From contig NZ_CVSB01000045.1 in the NCBI RefSeq assembly GCF_001179845.1, positions 55,001 to 119,000 on the forward strand: DNA of 64,000 nucleotides, written 5' to 3'. The DNA comes from Candidatus Pelagibacter communis (GTDB taxonomy: Bacteria; Pseudomonadota; Alphaproteobacteria; Pelagibacterales; Pelagibacteraceae). Below, piece by piece: positions 43,815 to 53,891 of this stretch. Position 1 is the first letter of the stretch. The number at the start of each line of letters is the position of its first letter. Position numbers and translations under genes: made by a program. Below the pieces are notes generated by a model. The model was not told the DNA's origin and made no database searches. It saw only the letters and a program-made list of their open reading frames with translations.

Positions 43815-44867
43815 ATGCAAAGATATTACACAAGAGCGTGTAATTTCTATTTTGGCAATCAATCAAAATATTTAGTAAATAAAAAAAAATCAATTCCATT
43901 ACATGAAATTAAAGAAATATCTTTTTCTCATATTGAGATAATCACAAGAAAATCAAAAAAAACAATTTCTATAAATCAAATCAAGCACTTACCAAAAAAC
44001 TTAAAAAAAAAAATAAATGCAGATATCAATAAAATTAAATCAAAAAAAATAAATTTTTCTAATTTTAATTTTAAAAAAATTCCAAATATTTTAGGAGTAT
44101 TAAATCTTACACCCGACAGTTTTTCGGATGGAGGTAAATTTAATAAAAAAAATAAGGGTATCACTCATGCTATTAGTTTATACAAAAGTGGTGCATCTAT
44201 AGTAGATGTTGGTGGAGAATCTACAAGACCAGGATCGAAGCCTGTAAATGAAAAGGAAGAATGGAATAGAATTAATAACATATTAAAATTAATTGTTAAA
44301 AAAATACCAATATCTTTAGACACAAGAAAGTCTAGGATTATGGAAAAAGGTATCAGGATGGGAGTTAAACTGATTAATGATATTTCAGGGTTAAGTTATG
44401 ATCCCAAAACGATAAATATTTTAAAAAAGTATAAAATTCCATTTGTAATACAGCATTCAGTTGGGACACCAGAAAATATGCAAAAGAAGGCGAAATATAA
44501 AAATGAATTATTAGATATATATGATTATTTTGAAGATAAGATTAAGTTAATAAGGTCCAAGGGTATTAAACACAATAATATAATTTTAGATCCTGGAATT
44601 GGATTTGGAAAAAATTTGAAACATAATATGAATCTTATAAGAGGTGTTTCTATTTTTCATTCATTAGGTTTTCCTATACTAGTGGGTAATTCAAGAAAAA
44701 GATTTATTAAAGATATATCAAAAAAAAATGATAGCAAAACAAGGATCGGTGGAACTATGGCCTCTTCAATATATCTTTTAATGCAAGGAATTCAGATTTT
44801 AAGAATTCATGATGTCAATGAAGTTAAGCAAGGAATCAAAGTTTTTAATGAAATAGTCAAAAATTAA
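43815..44867 (+). CDS. folP: Dihydropteroate synthase with N-terminal extension
   Basis: A 350-residue protein with the DHPS barrel from about residue 90: ILGVLNLTPDSFSDGGKF, VDVGGESTRPGSKPV and IILDPGIGFGK, which bind pteridine pyrophosphate and p-aminobenzoate. It makes dihydropteroate in folate synthesis. The first ~85 residues (MQRYYTRACNFYF...) precede the catalytic domain; alphaproteobacterial FolP proteins often have such an extension. It overlaps glmM by one base. An 11-A run at 44003-44013 is in this extension. Confidence 0.93.
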   Translation: MQRYYTRACNFYFGNQSKYLVNKKKSIPLHEIKEISFSHIEIITRKSKKTISINQIKHLPKNLKKKINADINKIKSKKINFSNFNFKKIPNILGVLNLTPDSFSDGGKFNKKNKGITHAISLYKSGASIVDVGGESTRPGSKPVNEKEEWNRINNILKLIVKKIPISLDTRKSRIMEKGIRMGVKLINDISGLSYDPKTINILKKYKIPFVIQHSVGTPENMQKKAKYKNELLDIYDYFEDKIKLIRSKGIKHNNIILDPGIGFGKNLKHNMNLIRGVSIFHSLGFPILVGNSRKRFIKDISKKNDSKTRIGGTMASSIYLLMQGIQILRIHDVNEVKQGIKVFNEIVKN

Positions 44868-46198
44868 TGACAAAAAAATATTTTGGAACCGATGGAATAA
44901 GAGGAGCAGTCAATAGTAAATATATTAATGGAGATATGTTCTTTAAATTTGGACTTGCTAGTGGAACATACTTTAAATCTCAAAAAAAAAGAAAACAAAC
45001 GGCAATAATTGCAAAAGATACTAGATTGTCAGGATATACACTTGAGCCAGCTCTTGTCTCAGGTTTGGCTTCAGCTGGTATGCATGTTTATACTCTAGGA
45101 CCCTTACCAACTAATGGGTTGGCTATGCTAACAAAAGAAATGAAGGCTAATATGGGTATAATGATTACTGCCTCTCACAATCCACATTTTGACAATGGTT
45201 TAAAATTGTTTGGTCCTGATGGAATGAAATTATCAGATAAAATAGAAAAAAAAATTGAGGGACTTATAGATAAGAAAATCTCAAAAAACCTTTCGCATTC
45301 TGAAAAATTAGGGAGAGTTAAAAGATTAGAAACAGGTACTAAAAAATATATTAAAATATTAAAAAAAAATTTCACTAAAGAGTTCAACTTAAGAGGACTA
45401 AGAATAGTAATTGATTGTGCAAATGGCGCTGGTTATAAGGCAGGTCCTGAATTATTAAAATCATTAGGAGCTAAAGTCATAGCAATAGGAATTAAACCAA
45501 ATGGTTTAAACATTAATAAAAAATGTGGATCAACTTTTCCAAGAAAAATTAGATCTGCTGTAAAAAAATATAAAGCACATATAGGAATATCTTTAGATGG
45601 GGATGCTGATAGAATTATAATGTGTGATGAAAAAAGCAATATAATAGATGGAGATCAAATTATAGCTGCTTTAGCAACAAGATGGAAAAACAAAAAAATG
45701 TTAAAAGGGGGAGTTGTTGGAACATTAATGTCAAATTATGGGTTAGAAAAATATTTTAAATCAAAAAGAATAAAATTTTTAAGGGCAAATGTTGGAGATA
45801 GATATGTTAAAGAAAAAATGCAGAAATATAATTTTAATTTAGGTGGTGAACAATCAGGACATATTATTTTAGGTAAATTTGCAACCACAGGAGATGGTTT
45901 GCTAGTAGCTTTAGAAGCTCTTTTTGCTTTAAGAAAAGGAAAAAAGGCAAGTGAATTTTTTGATCAATTTAAGAAAACACCTCAGCTTTTAGAAAATATC
46001 GAGGTTAAAGATAAAAATATAATTAATAAACCAGAGATAAAAAAAATCATAAAAAATGCAGATAAATTAATCAAAGGTAATGGAAGAATTTTAGTAAGAA
46101 AATCAGGAACAGAATCTAAAATAAGAGTAATGGGAGAAAGTGAAAATAAAGCTCTTTTATATAAATGCGTGAACATGATTACGAAAAAAATTAAATAA
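44867..46198 (+). CDS. glmM: Phosphoglucosamine mutase
   Basis: The 443-residue enzyme has FGTDGIRG at 6-13, the phosphoserine motif TASHNPHFDNG (S103), the metal-binding DGDADR near 245, and the C-terminal RKSGTESKIRVM that binds the substrate phosphate. It converts glucosamine-6-phosphate to glucosamine-1-phosphate for UDP-GlcNAc, used in peptidoglycan and lipopolysaccharide. It shares a base with folP, in the ftsH-folP-glmM order common in proteobacteria. A thiD gene follows one base later. Confidence 0.97.
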   Translation: MTKKYFGTDGIRGAVNSKYINGDMFFKFGLASGTYFKSQKKRKQTAIIAKDTRLSGYTLEPALVSGLASAGMHVYTLGPLPTNGLAMLTKEMKANMGIMITASHNPHFDNGLKLFGPDGMKLSDKIEKKIEGLIDKKISKNLSHSEKLGRVKRLETGTKKYIKILKKNFTKEFNLRGLRIVIDCANGAGYKAGPELLKSLGAKVIAIGIKPNGLNINKKCGSTFPRKIRSAVKKYKAHIGISLDGDADRIIMCDEKSNIIDGDQIIAALATRWKNKKMLKGGVVGTLMSNYGLEKYFKSKRIKFLRANVGDRYVKEKMQKYNFNLGGEQSGHIILGKFATTGDGLLVALEALFALRKGKKASEFFDQFKKTPQLLENIEVKDKNIINKPEIKKIIKNADKLIKGNGRILVRKSGTESKIRVMGESENKALLYKCVNMITKKIK

Positions 46199-46199
46199 A

Positions 46200-47012
46200 T
46201 TGAAACCTAATTCTAAAATTTTAATTATTGCAGGATCTGATTCATCTGGTGGAGCAGGTATTCAAGCTGATATAAAAACTATTACTGCTCTAGGTTCTTA
46301 TGCAATGACAGCAATAACAGCAGTTACTTCTCAAAATACCACTGGTGTAAAATCAATTGTTGGAATTAATCCAAAAGAAATTTTTAATCAAATTATTTAT
46401 AGTTGCAAAGATATAAGACCTGATGCAGTAAAAATTGGTATGCTACATTCTTCAGAGGTTATTAGAATGGTACTGAAAGCTCTGGATGTAATTAAAGTTA
46501 AAAAAATCGTATTAGATCCAGTTATGGTTGCTAAAGGAGGGGCCAAACTTATAGATACTAAAGCTATTCAATTATTAAAATTAAAATTAATTAAAAAAGT
46601 ATCACTTATTACCCCCAATATCCCAGAGGCAGAAATTTTGACTAAAACAACAATTATAACAAAAGAGGATATGATTTTTGCTGCTAATAAACTTATGGGA
46701 TTAGGAGCCAAAAATGTACTTATAAAAGGTGGTCATTTAAAACATAAAAATGTAATAGATATTTTAATTAACAAAAAAGACATAAAGATCTTCAAAAGCG
46801 AGCGTTACAAATCAAAGAATACCCATGGTACAGGTTGTACATTATCTAGCTCAGTTACAACTTTTTTATCATGTGGAAAAACAGTAAAGAAATCTTGTGA
46901 GCTAGGAATTAAGTATGTAAATTCTGCAATTAAATCAAACCCGAAATATGGAAAAGGTCATGGCCCAATTAACCATCTCACTTCCTTAAAAGTAAACAGA
47001 AAATTTAAATAA
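46200..47012 (+). CDS. thiD: Hydroxymethylpyrimidine (phosphate) kinase
   Basis: The 270-residue ribokinase-family protein has [21 protein letters not shown] near the N-terminus, [11 protein letters not shown] in the centre and the anion-hole/catalytic segment [12 protein letters not shown] near 218-229. It phosphorylates HMP and HMP phosphate to HMP pyrophosphate for ThiE. The TTG start at 46200 follows the glmM stop by one base. The end overlaps purA by one base. With thiE at 26657, the cell can use imported HMP for thiamine. Confidence 0.93.
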   Translation: MKPNSKILIIAGSDSSGGAGIQADIKTITALGSYAMTAITAVTSQNTTGVKSIVGINPKEIFNQIIYSCKDIRPDAVKIGMLHSSEVIRMVLKALDVIKVKKIVLDPVMVAKGGAKLIDTKAIQLLKLKLIKKVSLITPNIPEAEILTKTTIITKEDMIFAANKLMGLGAKNVLIKGGHLKHKNVIDILINKKDIKIFKSERYKSKNTHGTGCTLSSSVTTFLSCGKTVKKSCELGIKYVNSAIKSNPKYGKGHGPINHLTSLKVNRKFK

Positions 47013-48304
47013 TGAAAAATATAGTCGTTGTTGGATCTCAATGGGGTGACGAAGGTAAAGGAAAAATTGTTGATTGGTTATCTGAACAGGCTGATGTGGT
47101 AATAAGGTTTCAAGGAGGTCATAATGCTGGCCATACTTTAGTGATTGATGGTGTTACATACAAATTGAGATTACTGCCATCTGGAATAGTTAGAAAAGGT
47201 AAAATATCAATTATTGGCAACGGAGTTGTTGTAGATCCTTGGGCTCTATTAGAGGAAATAGAAGAAATAAAATCTAAAGGCGTAGATGTAAATGTACATA
47301 ATTTTATTATCTCAGAGTCTGCAAATTTAATTTTGCCTTTTCATAGAGAAATGGATGAGATTAGAGAGGATGCGGCAGGAAAAAGCAAAATAGGAACCAC
47401 AAGACGTGGAATTGGACCAGCATATGAAGATAAAGTTGGAAGAAGATCTATAAGAGTTATGGATCTAAGATCTGAAAAAAATTTAGATCAAAGACTCGAC
47501 TCTGTACTAGTTCATCATAATGCAATTAGAAAAGGCCTAGGAAAAAAAATTTTTGAAAAAGATCAGCTTAAATCTGATTTGCTTAAAATAGCACCCAAAA
47601 TATTAGAATTTTCTCAGCCAGTTTGGCTAAAGATTGATCAATTTAAAAAACAAAAAAAGAGAATTTTATTCGAAGGAGCCCAAGGTATTTTACTTGATGT
47701 AGATCATGGAACTTATCCTTTTGTAACTTCATCTAATACTGTTGCCTCAAGCGCAGCGACAGGAACTGGTTGTGGCCCTAATTCTATAAATTATGTTCTT
47801 GGAATTACAAAAGCTTATACAACAAGAGTTGGGGAAGGTCCTTTTCCTACAGAGTTAACAGATGATGTTGGTGAACTTTTAGGAACACGTGGAAAAGAAT
47901 TTGGAACTGTTACAAGTAGAAAAAGAAGATGCGGATGGTTTGATGGTGTTTTGGTAAGGCAAACTATTAAAGTTTCAGGGATTGATGGTATTGCTTTAAC
48001 GAAATTAGATGTACTCGATGAGTTAGATGAAATTAAAATGTGTGTTGCTTATGAGCTTGATGGTAAAAGATTAGATTATTTACCTGCTGCTGTAGAAGAT
48101 CAAATAAAAATAAAACCAATTTATGAAACTTTTCCAGGTTGGAAAGCTTCTACAAGTGGAGTTAAAAATCTAGACTCATTACCCGAAAATGCAAAAAAAT
48201 ATATTTTTGCAGTAGAGGATTTTATTGGTGCAAAAGTATCAAGTATCTCAACTAGTCCAGAAAGAGATGATACTATTTTAATTGAAAACCCTTTTGAAGT
48301 TTAG
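47012..48304 (+). CDS. purA: Adenylosuccinate synthetase
   Basis: This 430-residue GTP-dependent enzyme has [15 protein letters not shown] at 9-23, GGHNAGHT, the [15 protein letters not shown] loop and GEGPFPTEL. It joins IMP and aspartate to give adenylosuccinate on the AMP route. It overlaps thiD at its start by one base. Its TAG stop overlaps the stop of the convergent rpoH gene by 4 bp, leaving no room for a terminator. Length is standard. Confidence 0.98.
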   Translation: MKNIVVVGSQWGDEGKGKIVDWLSEQADVVIRFQGGHNAGHTLVIDGVTYKLRLLPSGIVRKGKISIIGNGVVVDPWALLEEIEEIKSKGVDVNVHNFIISESANLILPFHREMDEIREDAAGKSKIGTTRRGIGPAYEDKVGRRSIRVMDLRSEKNLDQRLDSVLVHHNAIRKGLGKKIFEKDQLKSDLLKIAPKILEFSQPVWLKIDQFKKQKKRILFEGAQGILLDVDHGTYPFVTSSNTVASSAATGTGCGPNSINYVLGITKAYTTRVGEGPFPTELTDDVGELLGTRGKEFGTVTSRKRRCGWFDGVLVRQTIKVSGIDGIALTKLDVLDELDEIKMCVAYELDGKRLDYLPAAVEDQIKIKPIYETFPGWKASTSGVKNLDSLPENAKKYIFAVEDFIGAKVSSISTSPERDDTILIENPFEV

Positions 48305-49194
48305 TTTGCAGGTAAAAGATTTTTTGATTTAGCTAATAGAAGCATGTGCTTTTGAAGTTTTTCAAATGCTTTATTTTCTATTTGTCTAACTCTTTCTCTG
48401 CTAATTTTATATTTTTTACTTAAATCTTCTAGTGTAGTTGGGTCATCATTTAGTCTTCTAGAGTATAAAATTTCTCTTTCTCTATCGTTAAGAACTTTAA
48501 TAGAGTCTTTTAATAAATCTTTTCTTTGTTCCATTTCCTCGTGGTGAGCAAATTTTAAGTCATGATCAAGTTCTTTATCAACCAACCAGTCTTGCCATTC
48601 ATCGCCATCTTCTCCAACTTGAGCATTTAGTGAGAACTCCTTTCCAGAAAGTCTTCTATTCATTGAAACAACTTCTTCTTTACTTACATCGAGCTTATTA
48701 GCTATATGATCAACGTGTTCATCTCTTAAGTCACCTTCAGTTTCTGGAGAAATTTGATTTTTAATTTTCTTTAGATTAAAAAATAATTTTTTTTGAGCAG
48801 TAGTAGTTCCAATTTTGACAAGACTCCAAGATCTTAAAATATATTCTTGAATAGAAGCCTTTATCCACCACATTGCATAAGTTGCCAATCTAAAACCTTT
48901 TTCTGGTTCAAATTTCTTAACAGCTTGCATAAGACCTACATTTCCCTCTGAAATCATTTCATTAATAGGCAAACCATATCCTTTGTAGCCCATAGCAATC
49001 TTTGCAACTAATCTTAAATGACTAGTAACTAGTTTTTCTGCAGCTTTAATATTACCAGTCGTTTTCCAATTTTTTGCTAGCATATATTCCTCTTCTGCAG
49101 CTAACATCGGAAATTTTTTAATTTGTTCTAAATATGCAGAAAGCCCACCTTCATTAGAAAGGGTTGGCAGATTATTGCTCATTGTTGTGCTCAT
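48301..49194 (-). CDS. rpoH: Heat-shock sigma factor RpoH (sigma-32)
   Basis: The 297-residue sigma-70 family protein has region 2 ([39 protein letters not shown]), the RpoH box [12 protein letters not shown] at 134-145, which is specific for sigma-32, and region 4 with [16 protein letters not shown]. It directs RNA polymerase to heat-shock promoters and is normally destroyed by FtsH, also in this window. It follows rluD on the same strand with a 41-bp gap, the alphaproteobacterial order. The first residues contain two Met (M1, M5), so the true start may be either. Confidence 0.95.
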   Translation of the reverse strand: MSTTMSNNLPTLSNEGGLSAYLEQIKKFPMLAAEEEYMLAKNWKTTGNIKAAEKLVTSHLRLVAKIAMGYKGYGLPINEMISEGNVGLMQAVKKFEPEKGFRLATYAMWWIKASIQEYILRSWSLVKIGTTTAQKKLFFNLKKIKNQISPETEGDLRDEHVDHIANKLDVSKEEVVSMNRRLSGKEFSLNAQVGEDGDEWQDWLVDKELDHDLKFAHHEEMEQRKDLLKDSIKVLNDREREILYSRRLNDDPTTLEDLSKKYKISRERVRQIENKAFEKLQKHMLLLAKSKNLLPAN

Positions 49195-49235
49195 AGCAGT
49201 GTTTATTTAATTAATTATACCTAATTTTCAATAAT

Positions 49236-50216
49236 TTATTCTTTAGTGTTTCTAAGCATTTTTAGAATATTATTTAGATCTTGTGGCAAAAGTGAGGAAA
49301 AAATCATCTCTTTCTTAGTGCGCGGATGAATAAATCCTAAAGTTTTTGCATGCAGGAATTGTCTATTTAATTTAGTAATTGAATTTTGGATATCAAAATC
49401 AATATTTTTTAATTTTTTATATTTTTTTTTATATTTGTCATCTCCAACTAGACTATTACCTTTAAAGTTCATATGAACTCTTATCTGATGTGTTCTCCCT
49501 GTTTCTAATCTACATTCAACTAAACTTAATGTTGGTGTTTTTTGATTTTCAAAAATTTCAAGTGTTTTATAATTTGTTATAGCTTTCTTACCTTTAGAAC
49601 TACTAACTTCCATTAGTTGTCTATTTTTTGAACTACGAGTTATAAATGTTTCAATCCTTCCTGAGGAGGGTCTTAATTTTCCCCATATTAAAAGTTGGTA
49701 CTCTCTTATAATTGTATGATCACTAAATTGTTTTGATAAATTTTCATGAGTTTCATTGTTTTTTGCAATTACAACTAAACCAGATGTGTTTTTATCAATT
49801 CTATGAACAATACCAGGTCTTAACTCGTCACCTATATTGGATAAAGAGTCCTTATCATAATGCATCAGTGCATTAACAATTGTTTTATCATAATTTCCAG
49901 CTCCTGGATGCATGATTATTCCGGCAGGTTTATTAATTACTAATAGATCATCATCTTCGTATATTATTTCTAATTTAAATTCGTAAGGTTTAAGGGATGC
50001 TATTTCAGGCTCTGGAATCTTAAGATTTATAGTATCACCAATTGAAACTTTTTTTGACGGACTTTTAATTATTTCATTATTTAGTGTTAACTTTTCTTTT
50101 AAAATTAAATTTTTAATTCTAGTTCTACTAATTAATTCCTCTCTTTTGTTAATTAAAATATCAACCCTTAAATTCTTCTCATCTTCTTTGACTATAAAAT
50201 TAATGTTTTTTTCCAT
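49236..50216 (-). CDS. rluD: 23S rRNA pseudouridine synthase RluD
   Basis: A 326-residue protein with an N-terminal S4-like domain (RVDILINKREELISRTRIKNLI) and a RsuA/RluD catalytic domain with VHRIDKNTSGL, where D141 is the catalytic aspartate, then GRTHQIRVHM. It changes uridines in helix 69 of 23S rRNA to pseudouridine. It precedes rpoH on the minus strand. It diverges from tRNA-Arg across only 23 bp, so the promoters of both must overlap. Confidence 0.93.
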   Translation of the reverse strand: MEKNINFIVKEDEKNLRVDILINKREELISRTRIKNLILKEKLTLNNEIIKSPSKKVSIGDTINLKIPEPEIASLKPYEFKLEIIYEDDDLLVINKPAGIIMHPGAGNYDKTIVNALMHYDKDSLSNIGDELRPGIVHRIDKNTSGLVVIAKNNETHENLSKQFSDHTIIREYQLLIWGKLRPSSGRIETFITRSSKNRQLMEVSSSKGKKAITNYKTLEIFENQKTPTLSLVECRLETGRTHQIRVHMNFKGNSLVGDDKYKKKYKKLKNIDFDIQNSITKLNRQFLHAKTLGFIHPRTKKEMIFSSLLPQDLNNILKMLRNTKE

Positions 50217-50220
50217 AAAA

Positions 50221-50226
50221 TATAAT
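50221..50226 (+). promoter_or_regulatory. Candidate -10 box of tRNA-Arg
   Basis: A perfect TATAAT lies 13 bases before the 5' end of tRNA-Arg, within the 23-bp gap to rluD. No good -35 is seen 16-18 bp upstream, and that position would be inside the rluD coding start. Confidence 0.35.
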
Positions 50227-50239
50227 ATTAATACTATAT

Positions 50240-50316
50240 GCGCTTGTAGCTCAACTGGATAGAGCGCCTGACTTCGGATCAGGAGGTTCTGGGTTCGACT
50301 CCTAGCAGGCGCACCA
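50240..50316 (+). tRNA. tRNA-Arg (anticodon TCG)
   Basis: A 77-nt cloverleaf with encoded CCA: acceptor GCGCTTG/CAGGCGC (one T-G pair), D-arm with AGCTCAACTGGATAGAGC, anticodon stem CCTGA/TCAGG around loop CTTCGGA (TCG), and T-arm TTCTGGGTTCGACTCC split by the TTCGACT loop. It reads CGA arginine codons. It is isolated between rluD (divergent) and the ABC permease (convergent, starting 2 bp later), leaving no space for a terminator. Confidence 0.96.
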
Positions 50317-50318
50317 GT

Positions 50319-51125
50319 TTATTCACCTATATTTATTAAAGTTCCTTTATCTCTTGCTTTGTCAAAGGAGTAATAAAATACTAATATTGACAAAATTAAA
50401 TAAAACCCATTCAGATAGATTGCATTAATAATATTTTCATAATTTACCATTCCATTGACCAAGATATTTCTGGTCTCCTCAAAAATATAAACCAAAGGAA
50501 GTGCGAAAGCGATTGATTGGAAGATTCCGGGTAGTGTTTCAACTGGATAGTAAATACAGCCAAAAGGTGCTAATAAAAACATAGTAGACCACGCAATATT
50601 CTCAAAAGATGGTCCAAATCTTAACAATCCTGCTGAAACAAACAGACCAAGTGTTATTCCGAATAAGTACAGACTTAAGAAAAGAAATGCCAAAGGAAGA
50701 CCAAGTTTTAGCAAAGATATACCAAACAATGGAGAAGTTAATAGTATAGCTGGGATTAAACCAATTAATGCTCTTATTAAAGCAGTAAAAACTAGAGAGA
50801 CAATTATTTCACTAATTTTCATCGGTGCAATAAATAAGTTTGTAAAATTTCTGCTCCAAATTTCCTCCAAAAATAACATATTAAAGCCAATACTGGTTCT
50901 AAATAAAAAATCATAAAGAATCGCACATGAAAGAATAACTCCTACTGCACCACTGTAATAAGAGCTATGAGCTGCAAAAAAATTAGAAATAAATCCCCAA
51001 AGAGTAATTTGGATTGAAGGCCAATAAATTAAATCTAATATTCTTGGAAATGATCTAGTTATTAAATAAAAGTGTCTTAAAAAAAGACCATATATTCTAA
51101 TTAAATTCATTTTATTTTCTCGCAA
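50319..51125 (-). CDS. ABC-2 type transporter permease
   Basis: The 268-residue membrane protein has about six helices in the ABC-2 pattern (WPSIQITLWGFISNFF, then IILSCAILYDFLFR and SIAFALPLVYIFEETRNI), typical of exporter permeases such as NodJ/DrrB types. It pairs with the ATPase encoded just upstream, which overlaps its start by 14 bp; a second ATG five residues in could be used. The transported substrate is unknown; the family exports polysaccharides, lipids or drugs. Confidence 0.85.
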   Translation of the reverse strand: MRENKMNLIRIYGLFLRHFYLITRSFPRILDLIYWPSIQITLWGFISNFFAAHSSYYSGAVGVILSCAILYDFLFRTSIGFNMLFLEEIWSRNFTNLFIAPMKISEIIVSLVFTALIRALIGLIPAILLTSPLFGISLLKLGLPLAFLFLSLYLFGITLGLFVSAGLLRFGPSFENIAWSTMFLLAPFGCIYYPVETLPGIFQSIAFALPLVYIFEETRNILVNGMVNYENIINAIYLNGFYLILSILVFYYSFDKARDKGTLINIGE

Positions 51126-51834
51126 TTTCTAAAAATACTTCCTCTAAGTTTCTTCTTCCATATTTTGTTATTAACTCTTCAGGAGTTCCTCTATCCACTA
51201 TTAAACCATCTTTCATCATCAAAACAGAACTACATAATCTTTTTACTTCTTCCATATTGTGGGAGGCAAGCAAAACTGATATTTTTTTCTTCTTTTTGTA
51301 ATCTTCTAAAAACGATCTTACAAAATCACCAGTTTCAGGGTCTAGTGAAGCAGTGGGTTCATCCAACAAAAGTACTGTTGGATCATTTATTAAAGCTTTA
51401 GCAAGACTTACCCTGTTTTTTTGTCCAGAAGAAAGCTCTCCAGTAATTTTGTTTAAAAGGTCTTTTAATCTAAGTTTATTTGCAAGGTGATCTATTCGGT
51501 CATTTAAATTTTGAATGTTATATAATTTTCCATAAACAATTAAATTTTGTTTAACTTTAAGTTTTTTAGGTAATTCAATATATGGTGAAATAAAATTCAT
51601 TTTATGAAGAAGAGAGATTTTATTTTTTTCAATATTCTCTCCGTTGATTAAAACCTCACCACTACTTGGTTTTAATAACCCTAAAATCATTCCAATAGTT
51701 GTAGTTTTTCCACATCCATTAGGTCCTAATAAACCAACCATTTCATTTTCATTAATTTTAAAATTTATATTAGCCACCGCTTCTTTATCTTTATATTTTT
51801 TTGATAGATTGATTACTTCAATAGAATTTGTCAT
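51112..51834 (-). CDS. ABC-2 exporter ATP-binding protein
   Basis: A 240-residue ATPase with Walker A GPNGCGKTTT, signature ELSSGQKNRVSLAKAL, Walker B VLLLDEPTASLD and the switch histidine in LLASHNMEEV. It belongs to the CcmA/NatA-type group that powers ABC-2 exporters. It is coupled with the downstream permease by a 14-bp overlap and shares a base with the Sua5/YrdC gene upstream on the same strand. Signature has SSGQ in place of the more common SGGQ. The substrate is not known. Confidence 0.88.
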   Translation of the reverse strand: MTNSIEVINLSKKYKDKEAVANINFKINENEMVGLLGPNGCGKTTTIGMILGLLKPSSGEVLINGENIEKNKISLLHKMNFISPYIELPKKLKVKQNLIVYGKLYNIQNLNDRIDHLANKLRLKDLLNKITGELSSGQKNRVSLAKALINDPTVLLLDEPTASLDPETGDFVRSFLEDYKKKKKISVLLASHNMEEVKRLCSSVLMMKDGLIVDRGTPEELITKYGRRNLEEVFLEIARK

Positions 51835-52766
51835 TAATATTTGGAGGCTCTCTTTAATCTATCATTAATTGTTTTGCCAAGACCTTTGTTTGGAATCGTC
51901 TCAACTGCAATCTTTTTAAAACCATCGTTTTTAATTTTTCTTAAAGTTGAATATAAATTCTTTGCAGCTTCATCTATATTTTTCACTTTGGATAAATAAT
52001 AATAGTTTTTTAATTTTGATTTTCTTTTTTTTAATAATAAATAAGCCTCATCTTTTTTTGGTTTTTTAACATTGACTCTTAAAGGTATCCCAGGTGAGTA
52101 ATGTAACGGAAATAAACCAGGTGATAATTTTTTTTTTGAATTTGTATTAATTAATAATTTTTTTTTTAAAACATTTTCTATTTTTTTAGTATCTAGGCCT
52201 CCATATCTTAAAAGTGAGGGCTTTTCTAAAAGATTTAGTATTGTGGACTCAACCCCAATTTTACTTTTTCCTCCATTTAAAATATATTTTATTTTTGAAC
52301 CAAATTCTTCTTTTACATCAGATGGTTTAACTGAACTTAATCTTGAGGATATATTTGCACTAGGTGCCGCTACTGGATAATCTAAATTTTTTAATAAACT
52401 TCTTAATAATTTATGTTTAGGGAATCGTACGGCAATACTTTTTTTATTATTAGTGACAAATTTTGATATTTTTGATTTATTTTTTAATTTCAGAACATAA
52501 GTTATCGGACCTGGAGAAAATTTTTTGTAAAGTTTTACTAAATTATCATTTATATCACAGTCTTCTTTAAGTCTTTGAATATCGTAATAATGGACAATTA
52601 GAGGATTGTTTAATGGTCTTTTTTTAAGACTAAATATTTTCTTAACTGCATTATTCGAGTAAGCGTTTGCAGCCAATCCATAAACAGTTTCTGTTGGTAC
52701 CGCAACACAATGATTATTATCTAAATATTTTTTTGCTTTTTTGATATTTGATTGAATAAATTTCAT
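51834..52766 (-). CDS. L-threonylcarbamoyladenylate synthase (Sua5/YrdC family)
   Basis: This 310-residue protein has the YrdC fold with CVAVPTETVYGLAANAYS, KKRPLNNPLIVHY, KFSPGPITYVL and APSANISSRLS, then a C-terminal Sua5-type domain (about 210-310, with LSPGLFPLHYSPGIPLR). It makes threonylcarbamoyl-AMP, the donor for the t6A modification of ANN-reading tRNAs. It diverges from xseB across 20 bp. The C-terminal domain marks it as the two-domain Sua5 type and not the short YrdC type. Confidence 0.93.
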   Translation of the reverse strand: MKFIQSNIKKAKKYLDNNHCVAVPTETVYGLAANAYSNNAVKKIFSLKKRPLNNPLIVHYYDIQRLKEDCDINDNLVKLYKKFSPGPITYVLKLKNKSKISKFVTNNKKSIAVRFPKHKLLRSLLKNLDYPVAAPSANISSRLSSVKPSDVKEEFGSKIKYILNGGKSKIGVESTILNLLEKPSLLRYGGLDTKKIENVLKKKLLINTNSKKKLSPGLFPLHYSPGIPLRVNVKKPKKDEAYLLLKKRKSKLKNYYYLSKVKNIDEAAKNLYSTLRKIKNDGFKKIAVETIPNKGLGKTINDRLKRASKY

Positions 52767-52786
52767 GTATTAATAATTATTATTAT

Positions 52787-53035
52787 ATGAAAGATAAAAT
52801 ATTACCACTTGATTATGATCAGTACTCAGTTGAAGAACTTACAGAAAAAGCAAATAAGATTATAGAGTCTCTAGAGAAGGAAAATGATTTAAACAATTCA
52901 GTTGACAGCTATCAAGAACTTCTAAAATTAAATAACATTATTGAAAAGAAATTTCATAAAAATTTTAAATCTATTGGGGAAGAGACAAATAAAAAGATAA
53001 AAGAGATAACTAAAAAAAATGAAAAAACAGCTTAA
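52787..53035 (+). CDS. xseB: Exodeoxyribonuclease VII small subunit
   Basis: An 82-residue helical protein of the XseB family: YSVEELTEKANKIIESLEKEND then SVDSYQELLKLNNIIEKK, the two-helix hairpin of this subunit, and a lysine-rich tail. It assembles with XseA to degrade single-stranded DNA. Its position directly upstream of ispA (17-bp overlap) and dxs is the classical xseB-ispA-dxs order, which supports the call despite low sequence complexity. XseA is not in the window. Confidence 0.85.
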   Translation: MKDKILPLDYDQYSVEELTEKANKIIESLEKENDLNNSVDSYQELLKLNNIIEKKFHKNFKSIGEETNKKIKEITKKNEKTA

Positions 53036-53891
53036 TAAAATAGCTAAGGATACAAATATATTCCTTAAAAAATATATTAATTCACAGAAATATTCTCAGC
53101 TAATGCCACCCATGAAGTATGGTTTGTTTCCAGGTGGAAAAAAAATAAGATCTAAAATCTTAATCGACTTAGGGTCATTATTTTCAATAGATTATAAAAC
53201 ATTGATAATAGTTGGGTCGGCCGTTGAATGTATTCATGCTTATTCTCTTATTCATGATGATCTACCCTGCATGGATGATGATGATATAAGAAGAGGAAAA
53301 CCTTCGGCTCACATTAAATTTGGTGAGTCTACCGCAGTTCTAGCAGGAAATTCGTTACTGACTTTAGCTTTTGAAATTTTATCAAGTCCTAAATTGAAAT
53401 TAAATGAAAAGATAAAGATCAACCTAATCAAAAAATTATCAGAATGTTCAGGACATTTAGGAATAGCTGGTGGGCAATATTTAGATTTAAGTTATGAGAG
53501 AAAGAAAATATCAAGGAACAAAATATTAGAAATGGAAATAAAAAAAACTGGAATGTTATTTAGTTTTTGTTGTGCAGCTCCAGCAATAATTAAGAAAAAA
53601 ACAATCCAAGAAATTAAATTTTTTGAAAATATTGGATCGAAAATTGGTCTTTTATTCCAAATAGCTGATGATTTAATTGATCTGAAAAGTAATTCTAAGG
53701 AAGCCGGGAAAAAAACAGGAAAAGATCAAAAAAAAGGCAAGGCAACACTTATAAATTTAATAGGCTATGATGACTCACTTAAGTATTGTGATAAGATAAT
53801 AAAAGATATTATTAAGGATTTAAGAAAATATGGTTCAAGATCTGAAAAAATAAATGAAACATTAGGCTATATATTGAATAGAAAAAAATGA
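53019..53891 (+). CDS. ispA: Polyprenyl synthetase (farnesyl diphosphate synthase)
   Basis: The 290-residue trans-prenyl transferase has the first aspartate-rich motif [19 protein letters not shown] and the second [10 protein letters not shown], plus GGKKIRSKI for isopentenyl diphosphate binding. Context (xseB-ispA-dxs) supports farnesyl diphosphate synthase. It supplies C15 prenyl chains for ubiquinone (ispB at 57550) and undecaprenyl phosphate used by the glycan enzymes in this window. The end overlaps dxs by four bases (ATGA). Confidence 0.93.
   Translation: MKKQLNKIAKDTNIFLKKYINSQKYSQLMPPMKYGLFPGGKKIRSKILIDLGSLFSIDYKTLIIVGSAVECIHAYSLIHDDLPCMDDDDIRRGKPSAHIKFGESTAVLAGNSLLTLAFEILSSPKLKLNEKIKINLIKKLSECSGHLGIAGGQYLDLSYERKKISRNKILEMEIKKTGMLFSFCCAAPAIIKKKTIQEIKFFENIGSKIGLLFQIADDLIDLKSNSKEAGKKTGKDQKKGKATLINLIGYDDSLKYCDKIIKDIIKDLRKYGSRSEKINETLGYILNRKK

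Noticed and set aside
43815-44080. N-terminal extension of FolP as a novel fused domain
   Set aside because: A similar extension before the catalytic barrel occurs in other alphaproteobacterial dihydropteroate synthases, so it is a lineage trait and not a new fusion.
26657-47012. TPP riboswitch ahead of thiE or thiD
   Set aside because: Both genes start within or one base after the upstream gene, leaving no leader that could hold an aptamer.
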